Shown here: positions 25,709 to 33,939 of the stretch, piece after piece
Layout: each line of letters opens with the position of its first letter
Numbering within the stretch: the stretch's first letter is position 1
Assembly (NCBI RefSeq): GCF_024580145.1
Contig: NZ_JANINI010000002.1
Coordinates: forward strand, 1 to 64,000
Length of the DNA: 64,000 bases
Source: Methyloversatilis sp. XJ19-49
GTDB taxonomy: Bacteria; Pseudomonadota; Gammaproteobacteria; Burkholderiales; Rhodocyclaceae
Direction: 5' to 3'
Program-made: the position numbers and the translations under genes
The notes under the pieces: model-generated
Told to the model about the DNA's origin: nothing
The model's database searches: none
The model's input: only the letters and a program-made list of their open reading frames with translations

Positions 25709-26449
25709 ATGAACCATGAACGGGTAGCCTTGATCACCGGCGCGGCGCGGCGGGTCGGCGCGCAGACCGCGCGTACCTTGCACGGTGCCGGCTGGCGGGT
25801 GGTGATCCACCACCACCGCTCGACCGGCGAGGCGCACACGCTGGTCGAATCGCTGAATGCGCTGCGCCCCGGCAGCGCCGCCGGTCTGGCAGCCGACCTG
25901 CTCGACACCGACGGTCTGTCGCCGCTGGTGACTGCGGCCACCGCGCTGTGGGGCCGGCTCGATGCGCTGGTGAACAATGCGTCGAGCTTCTTCCCGACGC
26001 CGATCGGCAGCGTGACCGCGCAGGACTGGGACAGCCTGGTCGGCAGCAACTTCAAGGCGCCGCTGTTCCTTGCCCAGGCGGCCGCACCGGAATTGCGGGC
26101 GCGCGGCGGCTGCATCGTCAACATCGCCGATATTCACGCCGAACGCCCGCTCGCCGGCTACGCGCTGTACAGCGCGTCGAAAGGCGCGCTGGCCACGCTG
26201 ACCCGGGCGCTGGCGATCGAACTGGCACCGCAGGTCAGGGTGAACGGCGTTGCGCCGGGACCGATACAATGGCCGGATGACCCGTTGTTCGACGCCACCG
26301 AACGTGCGCGCATCGTCGAACACACCCTGCTCAAACGCGAAGGCTGCCCACAGGACATCGCGCGTACGGTACGCTTCCTGATTGAGGACGCGCCGTACAT
26401 CACCGGTCAGATCATCGCGGTGGATGGCGGGCGCAGCGCACATCTGTGA
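25709..26449 (+). CDS. Pteridine reductase / dihydrofolate-monapterin reductase-like SDR
   Basis: 246 residues of the short-chain dehydrogenase fold. The NADPH loop reads TGAARRVGAQTAR: the Arg-Arg after TGAA is the pteridine-reductase (PTR1/FolM) form. LVNNASSFFPTPIG follows near residue 90, and the catalytic pair Tyr153 and Lys157 lies in YALYSASKGAL. Asp in NIADIHAERP replaces the usual SDR catalytic Ser, as in pteridine reductases. It should reduce dihydropterins or dihydrofolate with NADPH. It is divergent from the MidA-like gene. A FolM role is likely but not certain. Confidence 0.85.
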   Translation: MNHERVALITGAARRVGAQTARTLHGAGWRVVIHHHRSTGEAHTLVESLNALRPGSAAGLAADLLDTDGLSPLVTAATALWGRLDALVNNASSFFPTPIGSVTAQDWDSLVGSNFKAPLFLAQAAAPELRARGGCIVNIADIHAERPLAGYALYSASKGALATLTRALAIELAPQVRVNGVAPGPIQWPDDPLFDATERARIVEHTLLKREGCPQDIARTVRFLIEDAPYITGQIIAVDGGRSAHL

Positions 26450-26549
26450 CGCATGCGGCAGCCATTTGGATGATTGCCGCCCAAAAGCCGGACAGATCAG
26501 GCGCGCATTTGTAAAATGTGTTTACAGTCGTTCGCCACTCCGGCCACCC

Positions 26550-27440
26550 ATGAGCTCCCAACAAAAATCTCTTTGCGTGCTGTTCGCCGACGTGTCGGGC
26601 AGTACCCGGCTGTACGAAAAGCTCGGGGATGCCGAGGCCCTGCGTGCCGTCGAACGTTGCCTGAACCGTATCCGACGGGTGATCGACAGCCATGGCGGAA
26701 AGGTCATCAAGACCATCGGTGACGAGGTCATGACGACGTTTCCGAGTGCCGACGAAGGCATCCAGGCGGCCTGCGAAATGCAGCACCGCATCACCGACCT
26801 GCCGCCGGTATCGGGCGTCAAGCTGGCGATCCGTGTCGGCTTCCATTACGGACCGGCGATCGAGGAAAACGACGACGTATTCGGCGATACGGTCAATACC
26901 GCAGCCCGCATGGCCGGTCTGGCACAGGCCGGGCAGGTGATCACGACCGCCGAAACCCTGTCGTCGCTGACCCTTTCGCTTGCCCCGGCGGTTCGTGAAA
27001 TCGACGCGCTGACCGTCAAGGGCAAGGCAGAGGACGTGCGGGTGTGCGAAGTGCTGTGGCAGGAAGGCGCCGACCTCACGATGAAGGCGTCGAGCACCGC
27101 ACCGCTGTATGTGATGGCGCGTCTGTTCGTGAAGTACCGCGAATTGGAGCGCACGCTGGATCCGACGCAGGGCCCGCTCACGCTCGGTCGGGACATGGGC
27201 AACGAGGTGGTCATCAAGGATCAGCGGGCCTCACGCAATCATGCCCGCATCGAGCGCCGGCGCGACAAGTTCGTGCTGATCGACCAGAGCACCAACGGCA
27301 CTTTCCTGCGCATCGAAGGCGAAAACGAAGTCATCCTCAAGCGCGAGGAAATGATCCTGCGCGGGCACGGCACCATCGGCTTCGGCCACAGCGCGATGGA
27401 ACAGGGCATCGACCTGATGCAGTTCGAGGTGCTGGGCTGA
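26550..27440 (+). CDS. Class III adenylate/guanylate cyclase fused to an FHA domain
   Basis: 296 residues, soluble. The cyclase domain (5-170) has metal site VLFADVSGSTRLYEK, IKTIGDEVMTTFPSADEG (Lys for adenine choice, Asp for metal) and DVFGDTVNTAARMAGLAQ (Asn and Arg of the transition-state site), so it looks active. The C-terminal FHA domain (about 205-290) has LTLGRDMGNEVVI, ASRNHARIER and STNGTFLRI, the phosphothreonine-binding pattern. Its stop is 21 bp from that of the convergent Ser/Thr kinase gene; the FHA domain could bind the kinase or its targets. ATG 26550 begins MSSQQKSL; no strong ribosome binding site is seen. Confidence 0.9.
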   Translation: MSSQQKSLCVLFADVSGSTRLYEKLGDAEALRAVERCLNRIRRVIDSHGGKVIKTIGDEVMTTFPSADEGIQAACEMQHRITDLPPVSGVKLAIRVGFHYGPAIEENDDVFGDTVNTAARMAGLAQAGQVITTAETLSSLTLSLAPAVREIDALTVKGKAEDVRVCEVLWQEGADLTMKASSTAPLYVMARLFVKYRELERTLDPTQGPLTLGRDMGNEVVIKDQRASRNHARIERRRDKFVLIDQSTNGTFLRIEGENEVILKREEMILRGHGTIGFGHSAMEQGIDLMQFEVLG

Positions 27441-27461
27441 CCGACGCGCCGCCGGACGCCG

Positions 27462-29843
27462 TCAGATACTGATCCGCTTCAGCAGATCCGGATCGCGCAC
27501 CACGGCCTCGCGCCTTGCCGGTGCAGCGTCCATCAGCGCAGCCGGTGGCAGCGTTTCCAGCCGGGCAAGCACCGCCGGCTCCCGGCACGCCGCCTCGAAT
27601 TCCAGCGCCACCGCCTCCGGGCTGCTCGACACGATGCGCAGGCAGTTGCGGCCGAGCTTGCGCGACAAGGGCAGCAGGATGCCGGCCTGCACGTTCTGAC
27701 TGGTCTCGGCCAGCCCGCCCGACATGTCGGCGTTCAGCGCGGCACCTGCGGCGTCCATGCGCAGCACTTCGGTGCCGAGCACCGCCCGCATCGACGCGAT
27801 TTCGCGCAGCAGCGCCTGCGCGATGTCCTGACCCGGCAGTCCGGCGATGTCCAGCCTGACCTTGCGACCGGCGAAGTGGAAATGGCTCAGGAAGAAATCG
27901 CGGCTGAACTGTTCGCCGACCCGCTTTCCGATGTCGGCCAGCGCCTTTTCTTCGGACGCCCAGCTGGCACCTTCCGGAATTTCGGTATTCAGATAGACCT
28001 CTTCACCGGTCTTGCGGTCGGTGCAGCGGACGGTCCAGGAAGTGAGCACCACCTTTTCTATGGTCAGGCCGGACGCCGCCAGCCTGGCGCTCAGTCGCTT
28101 GAAGCGCACTTCGCCGTCAATGCTGAAGTCGGCCACCTGCGGGCTGCCCGCATCGTCGTTCCAGGTGCGGAAGCCAAACCCCTGCACATGCTGCTTCAAC
28201 ATGTTCTCGGCCAGCGGCGAACGCTGCGCAGGGACGGACGGGTCACCGTCGGCCCAGCGCGATGACACGGCGACCGAAACCTTCGGATCACCGTTGTTGC
28301 GGATGAAATCGACCCGCTCGTCTTCGGACATCTGGTTCAACGACTTCTGCACCTGACGCACGCGCACTGCGGCACGCACGGCGCCTGCCATCAGACCGTC
28401 CTTGCCCAGCTCGGGCGGCGCCTCTTCGAGCACCGCCTGGATGAAATCACCGCTGCGACCGAGCAGCTTGTCCTGCAGCAGTGCGTAATGGCTGTTGACC
28501 GACTTCGGATCGACGAACAGCGCGACCGCCTTTTCGAGTATCTGGCGCCGCGCGTCGTCGCGCAGTGCGCCTGCCAGCGCAGCCTGATCGTTGGCGAAGC
28601 GCGGGTCACTCGGGTCGGCCAGCCCGATTGCACTGATTACCGTGACGCCGGGGTCGAGCGCACGTTCCGGTGCCGCGGGCGGCACCGGCGCAGCGGGCGC
28701 GGAAGCCGGCGCGGCGTTTTCGATGGCGGCGGTCGGAGCCGGTGCGTCGGCTGCCGGTTGCAATGCGAACCAGACCCCTGCGCTCACGGCGACCAGCGCT
28801 GCCGCCGCCATCGCGATGGGCAGCGGTCCGCGGCGCGCGGGCGTATTGACGGGGTGGGCGCGGGGCGGTGACTCGACGGCCGGCGCCCGATCGACCGGCG
28901 TTGGCGTTGGCGTTGGCGTTGGCGTTGGCGTTGGCGTTGCAAGCGTCGCATCCGTCTGCGTCACGAGCGTGGCGTCATCATTGTCCGAAAGGTCTACAAC
29001 GGTGGCGTCATCGTCGACGGACGCGACCAGCGCCGCATCGAGTGCCGCGCGGAATGACGCGGCATCCTGAAAGCGGTCGTCCGGACGTTTGGCGAGCGCC
29101 TTGCGCACCACGGCGTCGAGTCGGGTATTGACGTGAACGTTGAGCACCGAAGGCCAGGTCGGATCTTCCTTGAGCACCTTGTGCATGATGGTGGTCAGCG
29201 CGCCGGTGAAGGGCTTCTCGCCGGTCAGCAGCTGATACAGCACGACACCCGCGGAGAACAGGTCGCTGCGGCCATCGACCGTCTGCCCCATGAATTGCTC
29301 GGGCGACATATAGGAGGGCGTGCCGATGACCGTGCCGGTCTGCGTGAGATTCGACGATTCGATCCGCGCGACACCGAAGTCCGCCACCTTCACCGTATTG
29401 TCGGCCAGCAGGATGATGTTCGCCGGCTTGATGTCGCGATGGGTGACGCCGTGGCGGTGGGCATGCCCCAATGCGTCAAGCAACTGCCCCATGAGCTGTC
29501 CGACCATGGGCAGCGGTATACGCTCGTCGGCTTCGAACAGATCCTTCAGTTCGCGGCCCTGCACGAACTCCATCGCGATGAAGGCCGTGCCGTCTTCGGC
29601 TTCGCCATACTCGTAGATGGCGACGACATTCGGGTGGTTGAGCCGTCCGGCCGCCTGTGCCTCGCGCTTGAAGCGCGCAATCACCTCGTCGGCTTCGCTG
29701 CGCTCCAGCTGCTCGCGCTTGAGCGTCTTGATGGCGACCCGGCGGTCGATGACCGGGTCGCGTCCTTCGTAGACGATGCCCATGGCACCCTGACCGAGCT
29801 CGCGCAGGATGTCGTACTTGCCCAGTCTGGCTGGAAGGCTCAC
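27462..29843 (-). CDS. Membrane-anchored Ser/Thr protein kinase with large extracytoplasmic domain
   Basis: 793 residues. The Hanks-type kinase (8-270) is complete: LGQGAMGIVYEG, VAIKTLKRE, VTHRDIKPANIILL, KVADFGVARI and TPSYMSPEQFMG. A linker with seven Thr-Pro units (residues about 302-315) leads to one membrane helix (PIAMAAAALVAVSAGVWFAL, about 337-358). Some 430 periplasmic residues follow, of no family I know, with Ala/Pro-rich, helical and beta-like parts (KVVLTSWTVRCTDRKTGEEV). The start is GTG at 29843, with GGAG 9 nt upstream. It follows the CsgG-like gene by 25 bp and should share its transcript. Confidence 0.88.
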   Translation of the reverse strand: MSLPARLGKYDILRELGQGAMGIVYEGRDPVIDRRVAIKTLKREQLERSEADEVIARFKREAQAAGRLNHPNVVAIYEYGEAEDGTAFIAMEFVQGRELKDLFEADERIPLPMVGQLMGQLLDALGHAHRHGVTHRDIKPANIILLADNTVKVADFGVARIESSNLTQTGTVIGTPSYMSPEQFMGQTVDGRSDLFSAGVVLYQLLTGEKPFTGALTTIMHKVLKEDPTWPSVLNVHVNTRLDAVVRKALAKRPDDRFQDAASFRAALDAALVASVDDDATVVDLSDNDDATLVTQTDATLATPTPTPTPTPTPTPVDRAPAVESPPRAHPVNTPARRGPLPIAMAAAALVAVSAGVWFALQPAADAPAPTAAIENAAPASAPAAPVPPAAPERALDPGVTVISAIGLADPSDPRFANDQAALAGALRDDARRQILEKAVALFVDPKSVNSHYALLQDKLLGRSGDFIQAVLEEAPPELGKDGLMAGAVRAAVRVRQVQKSLNQMSEDERVDFIRNNGDPKVSVAVSSRWADGDPSVPAQRSPLAENMLKQHVQGFGFRTWNDDAGSPQVADFSIDGEVRFKRLSARLAASGLTIEKVVLTSWTVRCTDRKTGEEVYLNTEIPEGASWASEEKALADIGKRVGEQFSRDFFLSHFHFAGRKVRLDIAGLPGQDIAQALLREIASMRAVLGTEVLRMDAAGAALNADMSGGLAETSQNVQAGILLPLSRKLGRNCLRIVSSSPEAVALEFEAACREPAVLARLETLPPAALMDAAPARREAVVRDPDLLKRISI
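28897..28938. repeat. Tandem hexamer repeat, seven units, in the kinase linker
   Basis: GGCGTT is repeated seven times without a mismatch. On the coding strand it encodes a Thr-Pro chain between the kinase domain and the membrane helix. Hexamer repeats change in whole codons, so slippage would alter linker length without a frameshift. Confidence 0.9.
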
Positions 29844-29868
29844 GGCTTGTGCTCCGGCAGCGGAATGC

Positions 29869-30684
29869 TTACTTGTACTTCGCGTCGATTTCCCAGACCG
29901 ATTTCTGCACCAGCCGCTGCACCATGCCGTCCAGCGTGATGCCACCTTCCTGGCTGCTCGACACACCGAGTATGGAGGTGCCCTTGGCCCCGACTTCCAT
30001 CTTCTCTTCGGTATAGCCCTGCGCGAGCTGTTCGGTGGTGTTTGCGTCGATGATCTTGTAGCGCATGCCGATGATCCACACGCCGGAGGCGGCGGCGGTC
30101 TCGACCGATCCGACCGCTTCACCGGCGGCGTAGCTGCCGCGGCTGCCGCCGAGAATGCCGATGATGTTGCCGATGGCCCGACCGCTGATGCCCTCCTTCG
30201 CGGCAGCGACCTGCTCCGCCTTCAGGATGTCGAACTTGACGACGTACTTGGTCGTCTTCAGCTTGCCCTTCTGCAGCATCTTGCGCGCCGAGTCGGGGTC
30301 GCCCATCGAGTAGGCCAACTGGAACTCGCCCAGCAGCGGACCGAGATCGGACCGCTCGAGCACCTTGAAATTGGCCTGCGACAGTTCGAGTTCGCCGAAG
30401 TCGGCGATGTTGTTGGACGCGAACTTCTGCGTGAAGGTCGCGTTGTTGCTCTTGATCTCGCCCGGCACGACGATGACGGTCGGCCCCTTCTTGTTCTTGT
30501 TGCTGTACTCGACAGCCTTGTACATCGCCTTGTCGGCGCTTTCGTTGGCCTTGTCGGAAGTGCTTGTACCGGCCGTCGGCGAGGCGCTCTCGAAGGTCGG
30601 TTGTGCGAAAGCCGGTGCCCCGATGCAGGCGAGTGCGACTGCGAGTGCCACCCTGTGGCGCAACTTCCCGTGGTTGATAGTCAT
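29869..30684 (-). CDS. CsgG/HfaB-like exported protein
   Basis: 271 residues with a signal peptide (LRHRVALAVALACIGAPAFA) but no lipobox Cys, unlike CsgG itself. The CsgG-like pattern is visible in NNIADFGELELSQANFKVLERSDLGPLLGE, then KYVVKFDILKAEQV and the C-terminal VWIIGMRYKIIDANTTEQLAQGYTEEKMEV. CsgG-type proteins form outer-membrane or periplasmic assemblies for export or surface anchoring. A charged, Lys/Ser/Asn-rich insert (SNKNKKGPTVIVVPGE) precedes the core. GAAAGGGA precedes ATG 30684. It is upstream of the kinase gene and downstream of another exported protein, all leftward. Confidence 0.8.
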   Translation of the reverse strand: MTINHGKLRHRVALAVALACIGAPAFAQPTFESASPTAGTSTSDKANESADKAMYKAVEYSNKNKKGPTVIVVPGEIKSNNATFTQKFASNNIADFGELELSQANFKVLERSDLGPLLGEFQLAYSMGDPDSARKMLQKGKLKTTKYVVKFDILKAEQVAAAKEGISGRAIGNIIGILGGSRGSYAAGEAVGSVETAAASGVWIIGMRYKIIDANTTEQLAQGYTEEKMEVGAKGTSILGVSSSQEGGITLDGMVQRLVQKSVWEIDAKYK

Positions 30685-30782
30685 GACATCCCTTTCATTT
30701 GGTCATACCGATCGATTGCACGCCGGTTCTGCGCCGGCTGGAGATGCTCGGGCCTGAAGGCCGTTGCCCCGTTGTCGACTTC

Positions 30783-31469
30783 CTACTTTCGTTTCTTGCC
30801 ACGGCTCGACGCCGCGTTCGCGCAGTAGCCACCCAACAGCGTGCTCACCACGCCGTCGGCCTTTTCTTCCACGAGCGTACCGGCCATGGCCAGCGTGTCG
30901 CTGCCCGAATACGATTCGGCCGATGCCTGGGCATCGGACAGCAACGTACCGTCGGGCTTCAACAGCGCGAAGGCGATCGTCACGTAGACCTCGGGAATAC
31001 GGACCACCGGATTCAGCATCGAGCGCGAGGCGATCGTGCCGCGCAGGATCAGCTGAGCACCCATCTTTTTCGAGGCGGCAAGCGCAGCGTCTGGATCGTT
31101 GCGGAAGTAGGCGTCCACCTCCGCCTGGGCGATATGGGCCGTGATTTCCTGCTGGGAATAAGTGCGGATGCCCTGCCTGACCAGGCGCTTGTTGATCGAA
31201 TTGAAGTGCGGGCTGTAGCGGGCCTGGCTGGCGGTGATGCCCTCGCCGGTGCGCTCGCCCATGACGATCATGATCTTCTTGCGCTTGAGTTCGTCAAGAC
31301 AGCCCGCCGGGAGCGACAGCGCCGTGTGCGAGGCCGTGCTGCGTTCTTCCTCTGCGCGTGCGTCCTTCTCGGCTTCTTCGGAAAAACTGAATGCGCCTGC
31401 CATCGACGCGACGGCAAGGAGCGTCACGCCACACAGCAGCCGGATGCCCCCATTGCGATAGCGCAGCAC
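30783..31469 (-). CDS. Exported protein of unknown function next to CsgG-like gene
   Basis: 228 residues. The N-terminal hydrophobic stretch (IRLLCGVTLLAVASMAGAFS) is a signal peptide. The mature part begins with a charged helix (EEAEKDARAEEERS), then a region resembling the N-terminal fold of LpoB/FlgT-like proteins: KRKKIMIVMGERTGEG, INKRLVRQGIRTYSQQEIT, then AASKKMGAQLILRGTIASR and VRIPEVYVTIAFALLKPDGTLL. This pattern of building a short-lived name-value fold also occurs in CsgG relatives, so the two neighbours may be distant paralogues. The start is GTG at 31469. Two cysteines (Cys57, and near the C-terminus YCANAAS) could pair. Confidence 0.7.
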   Translation of the reverse strand: MLRYRNGGIRLLCGVTLLAVASMAGAFSFSEEAEKDARAEEERSTASHTALSLPAGCLDELKRKKIMIVMGERTGEGITASQARYSPHFNSINKRLVRQGIRTYSQQEITAHIAQAEVDAYFRNDPDAALAASKKMGAQLILRGTIASRSMLNPVVRIPEVYVTIAFALLKPDGTLLSDAQASAESYSGSDTLAMAGTLVEEKADGVVSTLLGGYCANAASSRGKKRK

Positions 31470-31575
31470 GACGTACCCCGACAGTCGAACACCGCCGGAC
31501 TATAGCAAAAGGAGATCGGGGCGCCGCCCCTCCTTGCCGCATGATTCACGGCGGGTTGTTGCATAAGCCACAACA

Positions 31576-31601
31576 GCCGGTGCCGTGGTTGCGGCACCGG
31601 C
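31576..31601 (-). terminator. Hairpin after psiF, possible terminator
   Basis: GCCGGTGCCG and CGGCACCGGC (10-bp arms, 6-nt loop) follow the psiF stop on the reverse strand. The tail is TGTTGTGG rather than a T-run, so termination would be weak; it may serve as a stabilising hairpin. Confidence 0.45.
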
Positions 31602-31611
31602 AGCACGGATG

Positions 31612-31938
31612 TCAGGCCTTGACGCATTCCGCAATGAAGGACTTTCGTTCTTCGCCCTTGAGCGCCTTGTCGGTGGCTTCGGTGCGGCACTGCTTCTTGC
31701 GCTCCTTGAGCGCGCTGGCCTCGTCTGCAGTCAGCGTCGGTTTCGCGGCCGAACCCGACGACAGGCAGCCGCTCATGAAGCTGCGGCGTTCGTCACCCTT
31801 GAGTGCCTTTTCCTTCGCTTCGGCATTGCAGGCCTTCATCTTCTCCTGCTGCGGCCCCGCGATGGCGGCCGTCGACGAGACAAGCAGCAGGACGGCTGAC
31901 AGGACGGTCAGCGCCGGGGGCAAGCGGTATGCGGACAT
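31612..31938 (-). CDS. psiF: PsiF-repeat periplasmic protein
   Basis: 108 residues: a signal peptide (LTVLSAVLLLVSSTAAIAG) then two copies of the PsiF repeat, MKACNAEAKEKALKGDERRSFMSGCL and KKQCRTEATDKALKGEERKSFIAECV given here in outline (Cys...AKEKALKGDER...SFM..C in each). The paired cysteines in each repeat probably form disulfides. In E. coli psiF is induced by phosphate starvation; the role is unknown. AGGAGG lies 6-7 nt before ATG 31938. It is the first gene after the long hairpin at 31971-32006 and precedes the exported protein gene. Confidence 0.88.
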   Translation of the reverse strand: MSAYRLPPALTVLSAVLLLVSSTAAIAGPQQEKMKACNAEAKEKALKGDERRSFMSGCLSSGSAAKPTLTADEASALKERKKQCRTEATDKALKGEERKSFIAECVKA

Positions 31939-31970
31939 GATGTACCTCCTCACGACAACAATGAATGAAT

Positions 31971-32006
31971 ATGCGGATCGACTGACAGAAGTCAGTCGAT
32001 CCGCAT
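31971..32006. promoter_or_regulatory. 16-bp perfect inverted repeat between hprK and psiF
   Basis: Arms ATGCGGATCGACTGAC and GTCAGTCGATCCGCAT flank a 4-nt loop AGAA, so transcripts of either strand form a very stable hairpin. It lies 35 bp past the hprK stop and 33 bp before the psiF start. No T-run follows on either strand. It may end the hprK transcript, protect its 3' end, or control psiF. Confidence 0.75.
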
Positions 32007-32041
32007 GATATTCTGATGTCATCAAACAGGAAAGGTCTGTT

Positions 32042-32977
32042 TCAGCCCTCGTCGCCACCGAGCGCGCGACGCTGACGCTCGACGAATTCGAGCGTCGAGT
32101 CGATGCCGCGGAAGCGCAGGATAGTGACGCGAACGGCAGCCTCGACCAGCACGGCCAGATTGCGTCCGGCCGCCACCGGTATGACGACCTTGCGTATCTT
32201 CACGCCCAGGATGTCCATCACCTCGTTGTCGAGCGGCATGCGCGTGGCTTCAGGCAGACCGGTCACCTGCTTCTGCAGGTGCACGACCAGCTGCAGTTTC
32301 ATTTTCCGCCGACAGGCGGTTTCGCCGAATACGGTGCGGATGTTCAGCACGCCAAGCCCACGGACCTCGAGAAAATCCTTCAGCAGTTCGGGGCAACGCC
32401 CTTCGAGCACGGTGGGTGCGATGCGCGAGATTTCCACGCAGTCGTCGGCAACCAGCCCGTGACCGCGCGAAATCAGTTCGAGTGCAAGTTCGCTCTTGCC
32501 GACGCCCGAATCACCGGTGATCAGCACGCCCATGCCCAGCACGTCCATCGATACGCCGTGCAACGTGGTCTGGTCGGCCAGTTCGCGCGCGAGATAGGCG
32601 CGCAGCTGGTCGATGACCGACGCTGCACTGCGTTGCGTGGTGATCAGGGGAATGCCATGTTCCGCGCAGCCGGCGCGAATGGTCGCCGGCGGCTGCGCGC
32701 CGTCGGCGACGATGAAGGCCGGCGGATGGGCTTCGAGCAGCGCGCCGACAATGTCCTCGACCTTGCGCGGACTGACGTTCTCGACCCACAGGATTTCCGG
32801 CACGCCGATGACCTGGATGCGCCGGGTGTGAATGGTATTCAGATGGCCCACCAGATCGGCGGGAGACAGGCCGATCTGGTCAGCAACGATCAGTGTGTTG
32901 CCGTCGCCGCACTGCCACTGCAGGCGAAGACGGTCGCGATTGTCCTCAAACAGCCGCGCGACGCTGAGCTTCCGCAT
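32042..32977 (-). CDS. hprK: HPr(Ser) kinase/phosphorylase
   Basis: 311 residues. Walker A GDSGVGKSELALEL is near residues 153-166, the following GHGLVADDCVEI holds the acidic metal ligands, and LEVRGLGVLNIRTVFGE is the HprK signature. The N-terminal domain (VARLFEDNRDRL onward) is complete. HprK phosphorylates or dephosphorylates HPr-type proteins at serine according to ATP, phosphate and sugar signals; in betaproteobacteria it works with the incomplete nitrogen-type PTS. ATG 32977 overlaps the 3' end of ptsN by 32 bp. The rapZ gene that often follows hprK in relatives is not here; psiF follows after the 16-bp hairpin. Confidence 0.95.
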   Translation of the reverse strand: MRKLSVARLFEDNRDRLRLQWQCGDGNTLIVADQIGLSPADLVGHLNTIHTRRIQVIGVPEILWVENVSPRKVEDIVGALLEAHPPAFIVADGAQPPATIRAGCAEHGIPLITTQRSAASVIDQLRAYLARELADQTTLHGVSMDVLGMGVLITGDSGVGKSELALELISRGHGLVADDCVEISRIAPTVLEGRCPELLKDFLEVRGLGVLNIRTVFGETACRRKMKLQLVVHLQKQVTGLPEATRMPLDNEVMDILGVKIRKVVIPVAAGRNLAVLVEAAVRVTILRFRGIDSTLEFVERQRRALGGDEG

Positions 32978-33434
32978 GCACCGGTTGCCAGGTGGTGAAA
33001 AGAGTATGGATGGCAGCGGCGTCCGCTGCCTGAAGCAGCTGCTCGCGGAATGTCTTGTCTGCAAACATTTGTGCCAGCTCGGACAATATCTGCAGATGCA
33101 GCTCGGTTGCCTGCTCGGGCACCAGCAGCACAAACAGCAGATTGACCGGCCGACCGTCCGGCGCATCGAAGGCGACCGGCGTATCCAGCCGCACGAACCC
33201 GCCGATGGCTTCCTTCAGACCCTTGATGCGGCCATGCGGGATTGCAACACCCTGACCGAGGCCGGTGGAGCCGAGCTTTTCCCGAGCGAACAGGCTGTCG
33301 AACACCTGGCTGCGGGCGATACCCTGATGGTTCTCGAACAGCAGGCCGGCCTGTTCGAACACACGTTTCTTGCTGCTGGCCTCAAGGCCGATGCAGACAT
33401 TCGAAACGGGCAACAGCTTGGCGATGAGCGTCAT
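32946..33434 (-). CDS. ptsN: PTS IIA-like nitrogen regulatory protein (EIIA-Ntr)
   Basis: 162 residues, standard length. Phosphorylation site His67 lies in GQGVAIPHGRIKGL. It receives phosphate from EI-Ntr/NPr and regulates potassium, nitrogen and envelope functions rather than sugar import. The C-terminal tail (TWQPVHAEAQRRAAV) overlaps the hprK start. GGAG stands about 11 nt before ATG 33434; a GTG at 33455 is an alternative. It lies 122 bp after hpf. Confidence 0.95.
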   Translation of the reverse strand: MTLIAKLLPVSNVCIGLEASSKKRVFEQAGLLFENHQGIARSQVFDSLFAREKLGSTGLGQGVAIPHGRIKGLKEAIGGFVRLDTPVAFDAPDGRPVNLLFVLLVPEQATELHLQILSELAQMFADKTFREQLLQAADAAAIHTLFTTWQPVHAEAQRRAAV

Positions 33435-33555
33435 GTCAGGGGCTACTCCGAACACGCGGCGGGCGCGATCACCGGATTAACGGAAACCGCGCCGTGAAGT
33501 TGATTGCACTGCAACAAGACGTCGGATTATACGCTCGTGACAGACGGCAATCGTG

Positions 33556-33876
33556 TCATTCTGCCGCTTGGTGCTTGACCGACTCGCGCGTGTGCTCGTT
33601 CGATTTTTCCTTGTGTTTGAGCACCTGGCGATCGAGTTTGTCCATCAGGTTGTCGAGGGTGGCATACATGTCTTCACTTTCCGCTTCGACAAAGATGTCG
33701 CGGCCTCGCACGTGCAAGGTGACTTCCGCCTTCTGTCGCAACTTTTCGACCGTCAGAATCACGGAAACGCTTGTTACGTGGTCGAAATGGCGGATCACGC
33801 GTTCGAGCTTGGACTCGATGTAGTCGCGGATCGGCTGCGTCACTTCAAGATGATGGCCGGTGATGGTGAGGTTCAT
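33556..33876 (-). CDS. hpf: Ribosome hibernation promoting factor (short HPF/YfiA type)
   Basis: 106 residues: MNLTITGHHLEVTQPIRDYIESKL, then a basic helix and VTLHVRGRDIFVEAESEDMYATLD. This is the single-domain form that binds the 30S decoding region and promotes 100S dimers in stationary phase. AGGAGG lies 6 nt before ATG 33876. It sits between rpoN and ptsN as in most proteobacteria. Confidence 0.95.
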   Translation of the reverse strand: MNLTITGHHLEVTQPIRDYIESKLERVIRHFDHVTSVSVILTVEKLRQKAEVTLHVRGRDIFVEAESEDMYATLDNLMDKLDRQVLKHKEKSNEHTRESVKHQAAE

Positions 33877-33939
33877 GCTGCCTCCTGTCGTTGCGGGACG
33901 GAATATGCGGGACGTTCCGGGCGTTCGTCATTGAACGCG

